From Babylonia areolata (taxonomy: Eukaryota > Mollusca > Gastropoda > Neogastropoda > Buccinidae), in NCBI RefSeq assembly GCF_041734735.1, contig NC_134879.1, positions 7,664,810-7,728,809 on the forward strand: a stretch of DNA of 64,000 nt. Direction: 5' to 3'. The position numbers and the translations under genes were made by a program. Of the stretch, positions 1-11,699 are shown in pieces (position 1 is the stretch's first letter; the number at the start of each line of letters is the position of its first letter). Below the pieces are notes generated by a model that worked only from the letters and a program-made list of their open reading frames with translations, did not search any database and was not told the DNA's origin.

Positions 1-23
1 CCAAGTTGTATTTGCACTACATT

Positions 24-335
24 TCATGTGTGCTCCTCAGTCTGCACGGAACATTCATGTGCTGGCCAAGTTTTGTACCACTTGCATACTGTATGTAGGA
101 AATAAAACCTACTCATGTTTTGTACCGTTGAATTTTTCAGAGAATCGCACATCCAGTCACACCCATAGTGCCCACGTTGTTGATTCTGACACAGAGTATT
201 AAAATAAACACAGCATCCAGTTTCAGACAGTTTATCAGCAGCCGAGGAGCTGTTCACAGCTGTACACACTGCCCATGTAATACACACCGCTAAGTAAAGT
301 GCAAAGTTAATGGTGTGGCAGAGCACTGTCCGCAT
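24..335 (-). other. 103-codon open frame with signal-peptide-like start, unassigned
   Basis: An open frame on the minus strand starts with a hydrophobic stretch after MRTVLCHTINFALYLAV and then carries about eight cysteines over the remaining residues, so on its face it resembles a small secreted cysteine-rich protein. I do not recognise the family. There is no visible promoter, no second exon and no neighbouring gene that supports it. A frame of this length can arise by chance in DNA of this composition, so I rate it as a candidate only. Confidence 0.18.
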
Positions 336-389
336 GTATGTCTGTGTGGGCTACTATTGCTACACACTCGCTCGCTGTTTCCTTCTTCC

Positions 390-1060
390 TGCTGAAACCA
401 GCTTATGGCCCCATGGTCAAATTTAAGATGGGTATACAGGAACACATTTGAGAGACCATTCAACAGGGTGATTGGGCAGAAATGGGTGTCTCCAGTTCTC
501 TGCCCTCCCCTTTGGTCTTTTCTTGCCCCCTTCATCTTCTCCAAGCGGTGTTGAAATTGGTATTCCTGATCAGATCAGAGTCCATTCCTCTCTGTGTGTA
601 CCTGCACAACTGGCTATTGTTGGCCCAGTCACAGACCCTGAGTTAGATAGAATGACACATCCAGAATTCTGGATCTGTGTGTCCAATTGTAACAAAGATG
701 TCGTGAACAAGGAGGGATGTGATCTCTTCCCAAGTCAGTCCTTTAACTTCTTAAGGATGAGACATGACAGTCTAGCCAACACAAGTTCGCTTGGACCAGT
801 TGGCAAAAGCGGGGACTCTGTCTTTCCTCTTGGGCATGATGGAATCACTGGCATCCATCATCCCCTGGGGCAGGATTCTCAAGTGCCCTCTTCAAATGGC
901 ACTGAGGACTCAACCCTGGGACACACAAACCTGTCTGGGAGAATGGATCCTCAAGATGATGTCAGATTGGGTTCTCTCCCCCTCTTCTGGCTCAGGGGGT
1001 GCGGGCTATTGCCATTTTGGCTGCCTTTCACAGTTTCAGTACTCTATGCTTCTTTGATGT
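390..1060 (+). mobile_element. Fossil DIRS-like retrotransposon fragment (RT / RNase H region)
   Basis: Translated pieces on the + strand resemble the reverse transcriptase of tyrosine-recombinase (DIRS-type) retrotransposons. A segment with LQFSALPFGL matches the RT block normally written as xQFxxLPFGLxxAP. It is followed by a stretch like the LDDWLLLA block and then by LLGMMESLASIIPWGR, which matches the LLGMMESLA..LP.GR block at the start of the RNase H region. The piece is short, lacks both ends and is clearly broken in several places, so it is an old relic. A Ty3/Gypsy origin is a less likely alternative. Confidence 0.5.
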
Positions 1061-2726
1061 GTTTTGGAGGCAGTCTTCTGTCATTCAGAGATTCCCTTCA
1101 TCAATTTCTACTTCAGTGAATTCCATATGAACAGGGTGGATGGTTTTAGGGTTTTTTTTTAGTTGCTGTGAACACAACTGTCAACTCTTTTATTCCTGAA
1201 GCAAGGTTTTCCAGTTTTCAGGAATCTTACCCTTCATTCCTGGAGGCCAGAAAACCATGCAGCAGAGAATTCTCCCTTTGCTTTCTATGGCACGGAAAAT
1301 CGGTTTTGCACTTTTAACTTCGTGGGAGTCGCATCATCAGTACGTGTCATCGTTGACCTGGTCACTAGCGAGGCAGTGTTTATGAGTGAAATGGATGCCA
1401 GACACCTCCCTCCCCCACCCTGGACAGTGAGAAATTGGCCGCCGCTACTTTTTGCTGTTGTGCTGTGTAGACAGACACACAGAAAATAGAATGTGTAGAA
1501 AATTCAGATTCTGACGAGTTTTCTGTTGATGAGTTATACAACACTTTGTCAGATGATTTCGATCTGTTACAAGTGAATGATGAGGAGAGAGTGGAATTAC
1601 TGCTGCTACAGAAGCACAGATAGCAGGTGATGAAAAGTTCAGAAAGTGCAAGTGTGAAAATTGTGGTGTATATTTGTGCAGTAACTGGCATGACTGCTTC
1701 AAGGTATATCACATAGGTTTTACCTTTGTGTGGCATGATACCTGATGAGTGTGACGCGGACATGTGTATTTTGAGAAAGTTTCCTTTCTGAATTTTTTTT
1801 TTTTTTTTTTTTAGAAGAATTGTGTAAATAATCTGATTCTGGCTCAGTGACTGCTTGTGAAGTGAAAGGCATATATTCTCTTTGAGACAAAGTTAAAATC
1901 ATTCATGTGATAAGGACAATAACAGTGACAATTGTCCTCCCGATACCTGGAGGGGGTCAGGCTGGTGTTCTCTTGACCCTCTCGCGGGAGGGTCACTACT
2001 TTGTCATGGTCGGGAGGCTTAGTGGCCAGTGATCGAGCGAGCTATGTCGGCGGGGGCATCAGTGCTTCTTGGGGTTTGGTGCTCTGGTCCCAGGTCTTAA
2101 TTGACAGCCTACATAGCCATTGTAGCTGTTAGGGCTGAATACGTGGTGGTTTTGTACTGATCCCCCGATAGGGCTTCCCATGCCGAACAGGTCGTGAGTG
2201 AGGCCCAAACTAAACGTGACCCACTGTCCCTTTCGCTGTTCTCAATTCTTCTTTTTACCGCCTCTTTTCTGTCCTCAGCTCCCCATCAAGCCTTCTTTTC
2301 CACATTCTTTTTTCTCTGCGGCCTTCTTCAGGCCCGCCGTGTTTGCCGTGCGGCACAACCTGTGATGGAGGGGAATGAGATCCTGGGGATTGAGAGAGCA
2401 CACTGCTCTCAACACATCCCTTTGGCTCGGACCTCTCCTAAGACAGGCAGCACACATTGGCCCGTGTGTGTCAATCGGCTACCCCTTCATGGGGCTGGGT
2501 CAAGACTGGCAGTTTAGTGGCTAGCGAAGATAACCCCCGTAGTGCTCGGTTCTCTGTCCCCGGGAGCTGGGCATGATCGGGGGGGAACAAGTTGGAGCTA
2601 GACTGTTGGTCGTATATCCCTCCCGAAACCTGGAAGGGGTCAAGCTGGTGTTCCCTTGACCCTGGCCCCTAAGTTGGACCCTATGGTGGGTGGGTAAGGG
2701 AGGGATGAATTTACATTTTTTTCAAC

Positions 2727-4031
2727 ATGACTTCCAAAAAATTACACCCCCCTAACTCTGGAAAAAGACGACGACAAGGAACAGATGACTCAGACTTCGA
2801 TTCGGAGGTTGTTGAGACCTATGGATTTTGGCCATCGTGGCTTGTGATGGAGGGTGCCGATGACGACAAGCCCTTGTCGGCTCTCAGCCCCTTCGCTATC
2901 CAGAAGGGCTTTCAGTGTCTGGCAGGATCGCTGAAATCCATCAAGAGGCTGAGGAGCGGAGCATTTTTAGTGCAGACAGAGTCCAAAAGGCAGACACAGC
3001 TCCTTCTCAAGGCGACCACTTTCGTGGATAGGGTGGTGAAGGTTTCCCCTCATAAAGGTCTCAACTGCTCAAAGGGGGTTATCAGATGCCCCGAGTTGAA
3101 AGGTGTGTCTGAAGCTGAGATCAAGAGCGAGCTGTCCTCTCAGGGAGTGACTGACGTGTACAGGGTGACGGTGAGGAAGGGGTCGGACAGAGTCCCGACC
3201 AACACTTTCTTCCTCACCTTCTGCTGCCCGGATGTCCCCAAGGACATTCGGGTCGGATACCTAATGGTTGGTGTAAGCCTGTACGTGCCGTCCCCTCTGA
3301 GATGTTTTAAATGTCAGAAATTTGGACACGTGAGAGACCGATGCAAGAAGGAAGAGGCGTGTGGCACCTGTTCGAAGGCGGCGCACCAGGGCGATTGCGT
3401 CAGTCCAGCCCGGTGTGCGAACTGCGGAGGTGGCCACCCGTCCTCATCGAAAGACTGCCCCGCCTGGAAAAAAGAAAAAGAAATCCAGAAGGTCAAGACA
3501 GAAAAGAAGATATCCTTCTTTGAGGCAAAGAAACAGGTGGAGGCCGCGTCGCCTAAGGCGTCGTACGCCTCTGTCGTCAGACCCAGGACGGTGGACGTCG
3601 CAGTCCAGACGACATCCACAGGGACGCAGACGGACGACTTGCCCACCTCGTCGGATCCGTTGGCCTTGGGTGGAGGCGCCGTGTCCACCCCTTCCCATCC
3701 TGTGCGGCAGTCCTCAGGGGCTGCTGGGCGGGAGCGGAAAACCTCGGGCGGAGGCACGTTGTCCGCCTTCCACCCCACACCACCCCCCGGCACCCCTCGC
3801 CCCGCCTCTTGTCTGCCTGGCCCTCGGGCTGGCGGAGGTGGCCGGAAACCCCCCGTACCTCCAAAACTCAAGGAGGGGAGGGTTGCGGCCTCGGCGGGAT
3901 CGGGAAGGGCCGAGGTCGTGGATATTCCGACTCGGTCGGAATCCGAAAAATTAATTTCTAAAAATAAGTACGCCATCCTGGCCGACCTTGAGCCACCGCA
4001 AGCAGAGGAGCAGGGGGTAGCGATGGAATAG
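2727..4031 (+). CDS. LINE ORF1, gag-like RNA-binding protein with zinc knuckles
   Basis: An intact 434-codon frame. ORF1 proteins of I-group LINEs bind element RNA and form the ribonucleoprotein used in retrotransposition. Residues about 80-185 resemble the RRM-like region before the knuckles. Residues about 194-246 hold three zinc knuckles in tandem, beginning CFKCQKFGHVRDRC, then CGTCSKAAHQGDC and CANCGGGHPSSSKDC. The C-terminal third is rich in Pro, Gly, Ser and Arg and probably disordered. The ATG lies just after the T-rich end of the 5' UTR. The stop at 4029-4031 is followed by 30 bases before the ORF2 ATG. ORF1 is open while ORF2 is broken, so the copy is fairly young but not autonomous. 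Confidence 0.85.
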   Translation: MTSKKLHPPNSGKRRRQGTDDSDFDSEVVETYGFWPSWLVMEGADDDKPLSALSPFAIQKGFQCLAGSLKSIKRLRSGAFLVQTESKRQTQLLLKATTFVDRVVKVSPHKGLNCSKGVIRCPELKGVSEAEIKSELSSQGVTDVYRVTVRKGSDRVPTNTFFLTFCCPDVPKDIRVGYLMVGVSLYVPSPLRCFKCQKFGHVRDRCKKEEACGTCSKAAHQGDCVSPARCANCGGGHPSSSKDCPAWKKEKEIQKVKTEKKISFFEAKKQVEAASPKASYASVVRPRTVDVAVQTTSTGTQTDDLPTSSDPLALGGGAVSTPSHPVRQSSGAAGRERKTSGGGTLSAFHPTPPPGTPRPASCLPGPRAGGGGRKPPVPPKLKEGRVAASAGSGRAEVVDIPTRSESEKLISKNKYAILADLEPPQAEEQGVAME

Positions 4032-4061
4032 GCTGCTGCTTTATTTTTTTAAACCTTTTTA

Positions 4062-7000
4062 ATGGCAGTGATCCACTGGAACATCCGGGGGTTCTATGCC
4101 AATTTCCAGGAACTCCAGCTGCTTTGTCGTGCTTTGAAACCTTCAGTGCTGGCGCTGCAGGAGACTCTGCAGAGAGATGGCAAGGTTTTATCTCTCTCTG
4201 GTTTTAACTCCGTTTTTAAACCCGCTCAACCGAAGCAAGAGGGATTGACGGGAGGTGTCGCTCTTTTTATTCACAAGTCCCTTTTATACAGTACAGTTCT
4301 TTTAAGCACCCCTTTACAGGCGGTGGCAGTCAGAGTCACACTTGAGAAAACCATCACTGTCTGCTCTCTCTACCTTCCTCCTTCCGTCCGTGTTCTGAGG
4401 CAGGACCTCATGAACCTGGTCGACCAGCTCCCACGTCCTGTTTTTACTGTTGGGCGACTTCAATGGACACTCCCCGCTCTGGGGAAGTGAGATGACATCA
4501 GCCCGAGGTCTTCTCTTGGAAAACCTTCTCTCTGACATGGACTTGTGCTGTCTTAACGACAAGTCTCCCACTTACCTTCATCTGTCCTCTGGAAAGCTCT
4601 CGTGTTTAGATCTGTCGGTCTGCGATCCATCGTTGGTCCTGGACTACGAGTGGAAAGTGCACGACGATCTGCACGGGAGTGACCACTTTCCTGTCGTCCT
4701 CCGCCCCACAGATGGAGAAGATGACTCTCTGCCTGACCGCCTGAACTATGACAAAGCAGACTGGAGTTTTTTTACCATGAAGATAAGAGCGGAGCTGCAG
4801 GAAGAAACAGTACTGAAAAGCAAGGACCCTGCTGACACTCTGACTCGGATCGTTTTAGATTGCGCCAAAGCAGCAGTCCCATCGTCTACCTCCAAGCCTC
4901 AGGTGCCAAGAACGCCCTGGTTCAACGCGGAATGTCGGGAGGCCCGCAAGTCTCGGAAGAGAGCGCAGCGACGCGTCTTTCGGAGACCGGAGACCGATAG
5001 CGTTCGAACCCATCAACAGCTGAGGACGAAAGCCAGGTATGTTTTTAAAAAGAGCCAGAGGAAGTCATGGAGAGATTTCTGCTCTTCCTTAACCTCCAAC
5101 ACACCCAAGAAGAAAGTGTGGAGGGTTTTAAAAAGAATTAAGGGCAAAAACGTATGCCCAACCTTTCATCATCTTAAACTTTCAGACGCTCTGGTCACAG
5201 AGAAGAAAGCAGTTGCCAATTTGCTTGCCTCCACAATTGAACAGAACTCGAGATCTGCTAACAAATCTGCTCGGCTTTCTTAAAACCAAAAACCTGTCAG
5301 AAAAAACACCATGTAACTTCTCTTCCGACAACACAGAAAATTACAACCTTCCTTTCACAATGAATGAACTTAAATCTGCCCTTCAGACCTGTACGGATTC
5401 CTGTCCAGGAATGGACGAGGTCCATTATAAACTCCTAAAGCACCTTCCCCAAACCTGTCTGGACACCCTGCTTAAAGTTTATAACCACATCTGGGTCACA
5501 GGCTTCTTTCCACCCTCCTGGCGGAAAGCCCTCATAATCCCGCTGCCGAAACCGGGAAAAGACCCCTCGAACCCCTCCAACTACCGCCCAATTGCACTGA
5601 CCAGCTGCATCTGCAAACTGATGGAGAAGATGGTCAACGGTAGACTGATGTGGAAACTAGAGACCGACGGCCTTCTGGCAAAGGAACAGTGCGGTTTCCT
5701 GCAAGCATCGCTCTACCGTTGACCATCTGGTTCGTCTGGAAACCACTGTAAGAAATGCCTTTCGTCAACAAACAACATGTGGTGGCCATATTTTTTGACC
5801 TGGAGAAAGCTTACGATACCACGTAGAAATTTGGTATTCTCTCGACTTGCACAAGCTCGGCTTCCGAGGACACCTGCCTCAGTTCATCCACAATTTTTTA
5901 CAAGACAGACAATTCCAGGTGAGAGTCGGCACCTACCCTGTCCGACATTCACGAGCAGGAGCTGGGTGTCCCGCAGGGGAGCATCCTGTCGCCTGCTCTG
6001 TTCAGCATCAAAATTAATGACATCGTTCAATCCGTTCAGAAAGGATCGGACAGCTCGCTGTTCGTGGATGATTTTGCCTTATATGCAACCGGCAGCACGT
6101 ACGCCAGCATCCAGCGACGGCTTCAGCTCTGCGTCAACAAAATCCAGTGTTGGGCAGAGGAGAATGGCTTCACATTTTCGTCCTCCAAAACTGAATGCAT
6201 CCACTTTCATAATTTTCGCCAGTTCTATCAGGACCCTGAAATCCGTCTGGGAACATCCACCATCCCGGCGGTCAAGGAAGCCAGATTTCTAGGGGTCGTC
6301 TTCGATCAGAAGCTGAATTTCTCAGCCACATTAAACAGCTGAAAGTATCTTGCCTAAAAGCCCTGAACATCATCCGAGTTGTGGCACACACGAACTGGGG
6401 TGCTGATAAGAGGACTCTCTTGCACCTCTACAGAGCCCTGGTCCGGTCCAAACTGGATTATGGAAGTGTTGTATACGGCTCGGCCAGACCGTCCTACCTG
6501 AAACTGTTGGACCCTGTACACCACCAAGGGCTCCGTCTCAGCTTGGGTGCTTTCCGCACCACCCCTGTGCACAGCCTGTATGCAGAGGCGGGGGAACCGC
6601 CTCTTTCCAACCGCAGACTGAAGCTGACCCTGAACTATTATTTGAAATTGTTTTCGGAACCTACAAACCCTGCTTACGATGCTGTATTCAACAACCCTTT
6701 CGATAAGAAATTTACAGACAACCCAAACTGCATACCTCCTCTCGGACTCCGCATTCAGCCGCACTTGGAAAATGCCGATCTGGATGTCGGTGGCATCTCA
6801 GATTTCTCTAAGTTCCCTGACAGCCCCCCGTGGACCTTTACAACACCTGAGGTCCGATTTGATCTGGCCTCGTACCGTAAGGACACCACCAGTTCTCTGG
6901 CCTACAGAACCTACTTTTCGGAACTGTGCCACAAATTCCCCACCTTTTCAAAGCATCTTCACTGACGGTTCCAAGTCAGAGGACGGAGTCGCCTGCATCT

Positions 7001-7763
7001 GCGTTCTGTCCCGCCTTTCCTGACCGGCCCTCAACGGAGCACATCCTGTCTGACAGCTCGGTGTACACCTGCGGAACTGACCGCACTGGTCCTGGCGGTT
7101 AAAAATGGTTCTCTCTTCGAAACAAAAGAGATTCATGATCTTTTCCGACTCCTTGTCAGCCCTGGAGGCGATCGCCTGCAGGAATATCACTCATCCCAAA
7201 CTGCTGGAATTTTATGAAGACTTTTACTCTCGCAACGAAGAAAGGATACGAGGTTGTGTTGGCCTGGGTTCCCGGACATGTTGGCATTCGTGGTAACGAA
7301 AGGGCGGACCTGCTGGCCAGGAACGCTGTAAAGAAAGAATTATCCAGATCCTTTGTGCCATATACTGACATGAAGCGGAAGGTGAACTCTTACGTTAAGG
7401 ATCTTTGGCAAGAGGAAGTGGAACACCCAGATAGACAACAAGCTCTTCCAGATCCGTCCGGACCTGGGGGAGACCCTCCCTTCGGGGGTGAAGAACAGAA
7501 AGGAGGAATCTGTGCTGTGCAGACTGCGTACGGGGCACACTTTTTTTACTCATTCTTACTTGTTGAAGGGGGAGGAGGCCCCTCGATGCGTTCCCTGTGA
7601 CGAGCCTCTCACCGTGAAACATGTGCTCCTTGACTGTTGGGATCTGCATGACGTTAGACGCAGACATTACACGGCGGTTTCTTTGAAGACTTTGTTTCGT
7701 GATGTCCCTCCGTGGGCGCTGATGGACTTCTTAAAAGAAGTGAACCTTTTTAACCAGATTTGA
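4062..7763 (+). pseudogene. LINE ORF2, broken APE-RT-RNase H polyprotein
   Basis: ORF2 of the same LINE. It starts MAVIHWNIRGFYANF, the AP-endonuclease opening, with the catalytic QET motif near residue 35 and the GDFNGHSPLWGS block near 4450-4490. RT fingers (NYRPIALTSCICKLMEKM) lie at about 5580-5640. The palm motif FVDDFALYATGS is at about 6061-6096. RNase H follows: TDGS at about 6962, FSDSLSALEAI at about 7145, WVPGHVGIRGNERADLLAR at about 7264-7320. A terminal CCHC knuckle (CVPCDEPLTVKHVLLDC) is at about 7590-7640. I count roughly nine frameshifts or stops, the first near 4449, 5250 and 5705, so it is inactive. It would nick target DNA and reverse-transcribe element RNA if intact. Confidence 0.87.
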
Positions 7764-8207
7764 AGGTTTTAAACTATGGAAGTTTTTTTTTAAACTTTGG
7801 AGTGGAAAGTTTGAAGTGGTGACTCGTTTTAATTGGTTGTTTTTTTAGCCTTGTAGTAGTAATTGACGCGGCGATAGCCTTGAGATGGCCTTAGTGGTCG
7901 GCGAGGCTCTAAGCACCATAATTTCATTTCATTTCACACGGCGGTTTCTTTGAAGACTTTGTTTCGTGATGTCCCTCCGTGGGCGCTGATGGACTTCTTA
8001 AAAGAAGTGAACATTTTTAACCAGATTTGAAGGTTTTAAACTATGGAAGTTTTTTTTTTAACTTTGGAGTGGAAAGTTTGAAGTGGTGACTCGTTTTAAT
8101 TGGTTGGTTTTTTTTTTATCCTTGTAGTAGTTATTGACGCGGCGATAGCCTTGAGATGGCCTTAGTGGTCGGCGAGGCTCTAAGCACCATAATTTCATTT
8201 TCATTTT
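7669..8207 (+). repeat. Tandem duplication of the LINE 3' end
   Basis: The last 267 bp of the LINE (7669-7935: end of ORF2, 3' UTR, ATTTC tail) recur immediately as 7936-8207. The two units differ at only a few positions, by eye about 2-3%, and both end in ATTTC/ATTTTC repeats. No target duplication separates them. The only flanking repeat is the 13-bp pair outside the whole LINE. Confidence 0.9.
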
Positions 8208-8458
8208 CAGTGACAATTGTGATAATTTTTCATGGATATGACTAGCAGTGTGGCACTAAGACACATTTGAGGCACTATACAGTGGGTACCTGCATGATGT
8301 GCATATTCTGCAAGCAAAACATTGTCCTGCATGTGGTACGTACTTGTGTTCATTGTGTTTGATCCCAAACTCACCTTTTTTACACCTGATTGTCACCAGA
8401 GATGTTACCTCCTATCATGTCAGCAGGGTCACAGACAACTTTTCACATCAATTCAATA

Positions 8459-8462
<4 letters not shown>

Positions 8463-8496
<34 letters not shown>

Positions 8497-8508
8497 CATA
8501 ACCTGTTG

Positions 8509-8563
<55 letters not shown>
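8463..8563. repeat. TA microsatellite with duplicated CATAACCTGTTGGTG
   Basis: Two TA tracts (about 8463-8492 and 8514-8560) each precede a copy of CATAACCTGTTGGTGTA. The homologous point in D2 (about 20090-20115) has only a short TATATGA, so the expansion and duplication occurred in D1. Confidence 0.85.
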
Positions 8564-8732
8564 ACCTGTTGGTGTACTGTAATGAGCTGCATCGCTGTAA
8601 GTCTCTGAAATAAGTACCCTGCTTCATTCGTTCTCTTCTCTAAATCCAGGAATGAAGGGAATATACATAATGTAGGAATCTGTGAACAAGGGGAAGAAAT
8701 GGTTAATAGAAAAACAGGAATGAAAGAGTTAA

Positions 8733-9815
8733 TGTTGCAAGGGCTCCCCATTTGAACCAGTAGTCATTGCCTTCCTCCCTTTGCTTTGATTTCTGGATCA
8801 GTTTGATATGGCACAGTATATACACCAAAATGGGGCGTTTGTATTATATTCCCAGTTCTGTTAAATATATTTACCATGTCAGATTAAATGCCCGCCCACC
8901 CGCGCGTACAGGTCTTGCCATGGTTTACATGGGCCCTTCTTTGCTGGCCATTGGAATGAGTAATTGGCTCTGGCCAGAAATGGGTTTGAATGGCTAGGAG
9001 ACAGCAGACTAATACAGACCTGTTTATGTTACATTACGACTTAGGTGTAGCATTCTCCTCTTTTGAAGCTATTGCTATGCTGCTACACATCAGTACATTG
9101 AACATACGTTGCCAGCTACGCACTTCACTCCTGATGCGTTCGAAACACAGAACCATGTTGTTTTTTCTCTTCAACAGCTGGCGCACATTTTTCAGCTCAT
9201 GGGACTGCGCTCTTTGTTTTGTTCTCCATTGCCGCTCGCAGGTCTTCTCACGATAAGTGTCTGAAGCAGTTGCGCGCCTAAGCACAAGCGCACATAATTA
9301 CTGAACGTGTCTCTCTTTCACCATCAGAAATGGCGGGCAAGAAATGACAGTGTGAAACTTCAGACAGAGAATCAGATTGTGAAACTGTGCAGCCTTCAAC
9401 ATGAAGTCGGATTGCAAGAAAAAAAGAAAGGCAGAGCAAAAGTTTATCAGTTTGTATCACCAGAAAGAAGGGGCCATACTTTTTCTTCACAATATACAAA
9501 ACTGACTTCTCGTGTAAGCGTGGCAGGTTGTTTGATGTACTGTGCACTGTGATACCTTGACACATTTGAGCTCAAATTTCTTCAACTGAAAGAAATGAAG
9601 TGACCCTGGTTACTACAGTACAAGTGTGTGTGTCACTTTGTGCATTTGACATGTAAATGCCTGTTTTGGGATGAACATCAACACTAACAGTTGCCTGTTC
9701 CATTAATCTACCAGTCTGAGACATTCATCAGTACTGATTAAATACAACTTATCAAACTGTTTATGTCAGGTAGGAAAAACCATTCATTTGTCTTTATCAT
9801 TATAGTAATATGATA
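8733..9815. other. Unassigned stretch between two piggyBac elements
   Basis: No gene recognised. A 58-bp segment at about 8828-8885 is repeated in inverted orientation at about 13630-13690, on the far side of piggyBac C1. A short frame beginning MAGKK near 9330 is serine and lysine rich but broken, and is not assignable to a family. Confidence 0.4.
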
Positions 9816-10720
9816 TTAACCCCTAGGCTGCCTATATGATAACTCGTCATGGAAAGCATGTACGCTTCACTGCCACAATGACGAGATAACTCGTCATCAA
9901 AATAGTCTGACTTTACCCTGCTTTGCATTCAGTTCGTTGACAAAAATACTGGTAGCTTTAGCTTGGGGAATCTTTCTAGATTCTGTTCATAGCTAGAAAC
10001 ACCATCTGCGTCATAAAGCAGTCCTTTATTTGAATGTTTTGGTTGGGTTACTGGCCGTAGTCTTTGCCTGGCTCCTCTCCTCACTCGCTCAACAAAATGT
10101 CGGACTGACTCCGTGCTCAAGACATGCGATTGTGGCGAACTAAATCAACCAAGATTACTTTCTTTAGCTGATGCTCAGAAAGAATTGAAGCATAAATTCG
10201 AAGGAGAAGACAGTGGTGAACATTTATAGGACGATTTGATAGAAAATAAAGGGAGCAATCAAGAGAGTGGCCAAGATACAACTATCAGTGAGTGATGCTG
10301 GCTGTTCAGCTCTAGCAGAAGACAGAAGTCACCGAATTTTTAGCAGGACACAGTTTGAGCCATTTTCTTGGCACTCAGCCAACGCGGTCTGATGAGAACT
10401 GGATAAAGTGACCGTGTGAGAGGGGTGAAGAGGAGGGGGGTGGAGACTGAGGGGATGTGGCCTCACATCCATATTATAACTTGCAGAAGTCACAATGCAT
10501 TATGTATGTATTTCTTTTTCAGTTTTTTTTATATTGTGGTTGTTCTAGTATGATTTTGTGTGTGCATATATCCATTTGTCCAGAAAATATGATATTTTAG
10601 TGCAAATTACCTGACTAATGTTTGTAATGAACAAGTTGAAAATGTGACAAAAAACAAAACACTGATTTCAAAACAACAGCATGTCACTAAAAATATATAC
10701 AAGACAGGCAAGGCCATCAA

Positions 10721-11263
10721 GACTCACTTGTGATACACTTAAACATAGTGAAAGCCCTGTACACTGAGAGTAAAACACACAAGCTTTTTATGTATTGAGA
10801 ATAATTTCAAAATGTAATGTTTAAGATAAGAAAGATCAGTTTAAAGCAAATTAAGTCCCCTAGCATTAATTACAGAGTAATTTCCCTTTTTTTACTATCT
10901 GCACCAAAACGTTTGCAAACTAAATAAAACTTCCATGCTTAGCAAAAGAAGTTCCTGTTTGATCAAAAAATGATAAAAATGACTGCTCTTGTTGTTGTGT
11001 CAGAATATCAGATCAAAGTGCCAAGTTTAGAGAATACAAAAAATATAAATATAACAGTAAATGCAGTTTGCATATAATTAGGCTTCATTTTTTAATTTTT
11101 TTGTGCTCATCCCAGAGGTGCAATATTGTTTTCAACAAGATGACTGGAAAGAACTGAATTTTTCCTATTTTTATGCCTAATTTGGTGTCAACTGACAAAG
11201 TATTTGCAGAGAAAATGTCAATGTTAAAGTTTACCACGGACACACAGACACACACATTCACAG

Positions 11264-11294
<31 letters not shown>

Positions 11295-11344
11295 ACCGAA
11301 CACCGGGTTAAAACATAGACTGACTTTGTTTACACAAGTGAGTC
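10721..11344 (-). mobile_element. MITE-like element F, copy 1
   Basis: About 620 bp with terminal inverted repeats GACTCACTTGTG (10721-10732) and CACAAGTGAGTC (11333-11344). It aligns along its length with 57583-58100 in opposite orientation. Fragments of the same family occur at 14412-14580 and 16340-16410. No coding capacity. A CA tract (about 11240-11292) lies near the right end. The superfamily is unknown. Confidence 0.75.
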
Positions 11345-11509
11345 AAAAATGGGAAAACATCATGTGTTTTGTATTCTTTATTCATTTCCCTTTCAGAAAA
11401 TATATACTTTTATGGGTCTTTCTCCAATAACAAAGAGTACAGAATGTTGAAATCCAGAGCTCTGAAGACTTTTATTCCACGTTCAATCCACCTTTTAAAT
11501 TCTTGAGAA

Positions 11510-11640
11510 CTGTGTGTGTGTGCGCACGCACGTGCGCGCACTCTCATGTGAGACGTGTGAAAGTCCATGCATTATAGGCTGTACCTTGTTCTAGTTGTGG
11601 TGTGTGTGTGTGAGTGTGTGTGTGTGTGTGTGTGTTTACT
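11510..11640. repeat. GT-rich microsatellite region
   Basis: Alternating GT/GC purine-pyrimidine tracts at about 11511-11540 and 11598-11636. Confidence 0.8.
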
Positions 11641-11699
11641 GAGCTTAAAACGTGACAATTGGTTATAATGAATGTGCAATATGCAGGATGAATGTACAA

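Larger units (their letters stand above)
1936..8207 (+). mobile_element. Near full-length I/Nimb-type LINE with RNase H
   Basis: A non-LTR retrotransposon with a GC-rich 5' UTR (1936-2726), ORF1 (2727-4031), a decayed ORF2 (4062-7763) and a 3' UTR ending in ATTTC repeats. It is bounded by a perfect 13-bp target duplication, CAGTGACAATTGT, at 1923-1935 and 8208-8220. The uninterrupted paralogous site is seen in copy D2 near 19840 (TAGTGACAATTGTGACAG). The order APE endonuclease, RT, RNase H, CCHC identifies the I group of LINEs (I/Nimb/Ingi); the exact clade is not settled. The last 267 bp are present twice in tandem (see 7669-8207). Another copy of the tail lies at 31966-32186. Confidence 0.88.
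1181..8732 (+). mobile_element. piggyBac derivative D1, split by a LINE
   Basis: A non-autonomous piggyBac-like element, copy 1 of family D. The left end is at 1181 (TCAACTCTTTTATTCCTG, with the TTAA target mutated to TCAA). The right end is at 8732 (AGGAATGAAAGAGTTAA). These ends are inverted copies of each other and match copy D2 at 19092-20273. Without the inserted LINE (1936-8207 plus one 13-bp duplication) the element would be about 1.27 kb. It holds a decayed mini-ORF (about 1485-1720) with an acidic head and a cysteine-rich tail typical of the two ends of a piggyBac transposase. Near the left end the arms GGTTTTCCAG and CCAGAAAACC form an inverted repeat. Confidence 0.75.

Noticed and set aside
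472-1119. 215-codon frame as a host protein
   Set aside because: Its translation overlaps blocks of a DIRS-like reverse-transcriptase relic. The long frame is a by-product of that fossil.
3361-3954. 197-codon arginine/proline-rich frame
   Set aside because: It is an alternative frame of LINE ORF1, whose zinc knuckles and length make it the real one.
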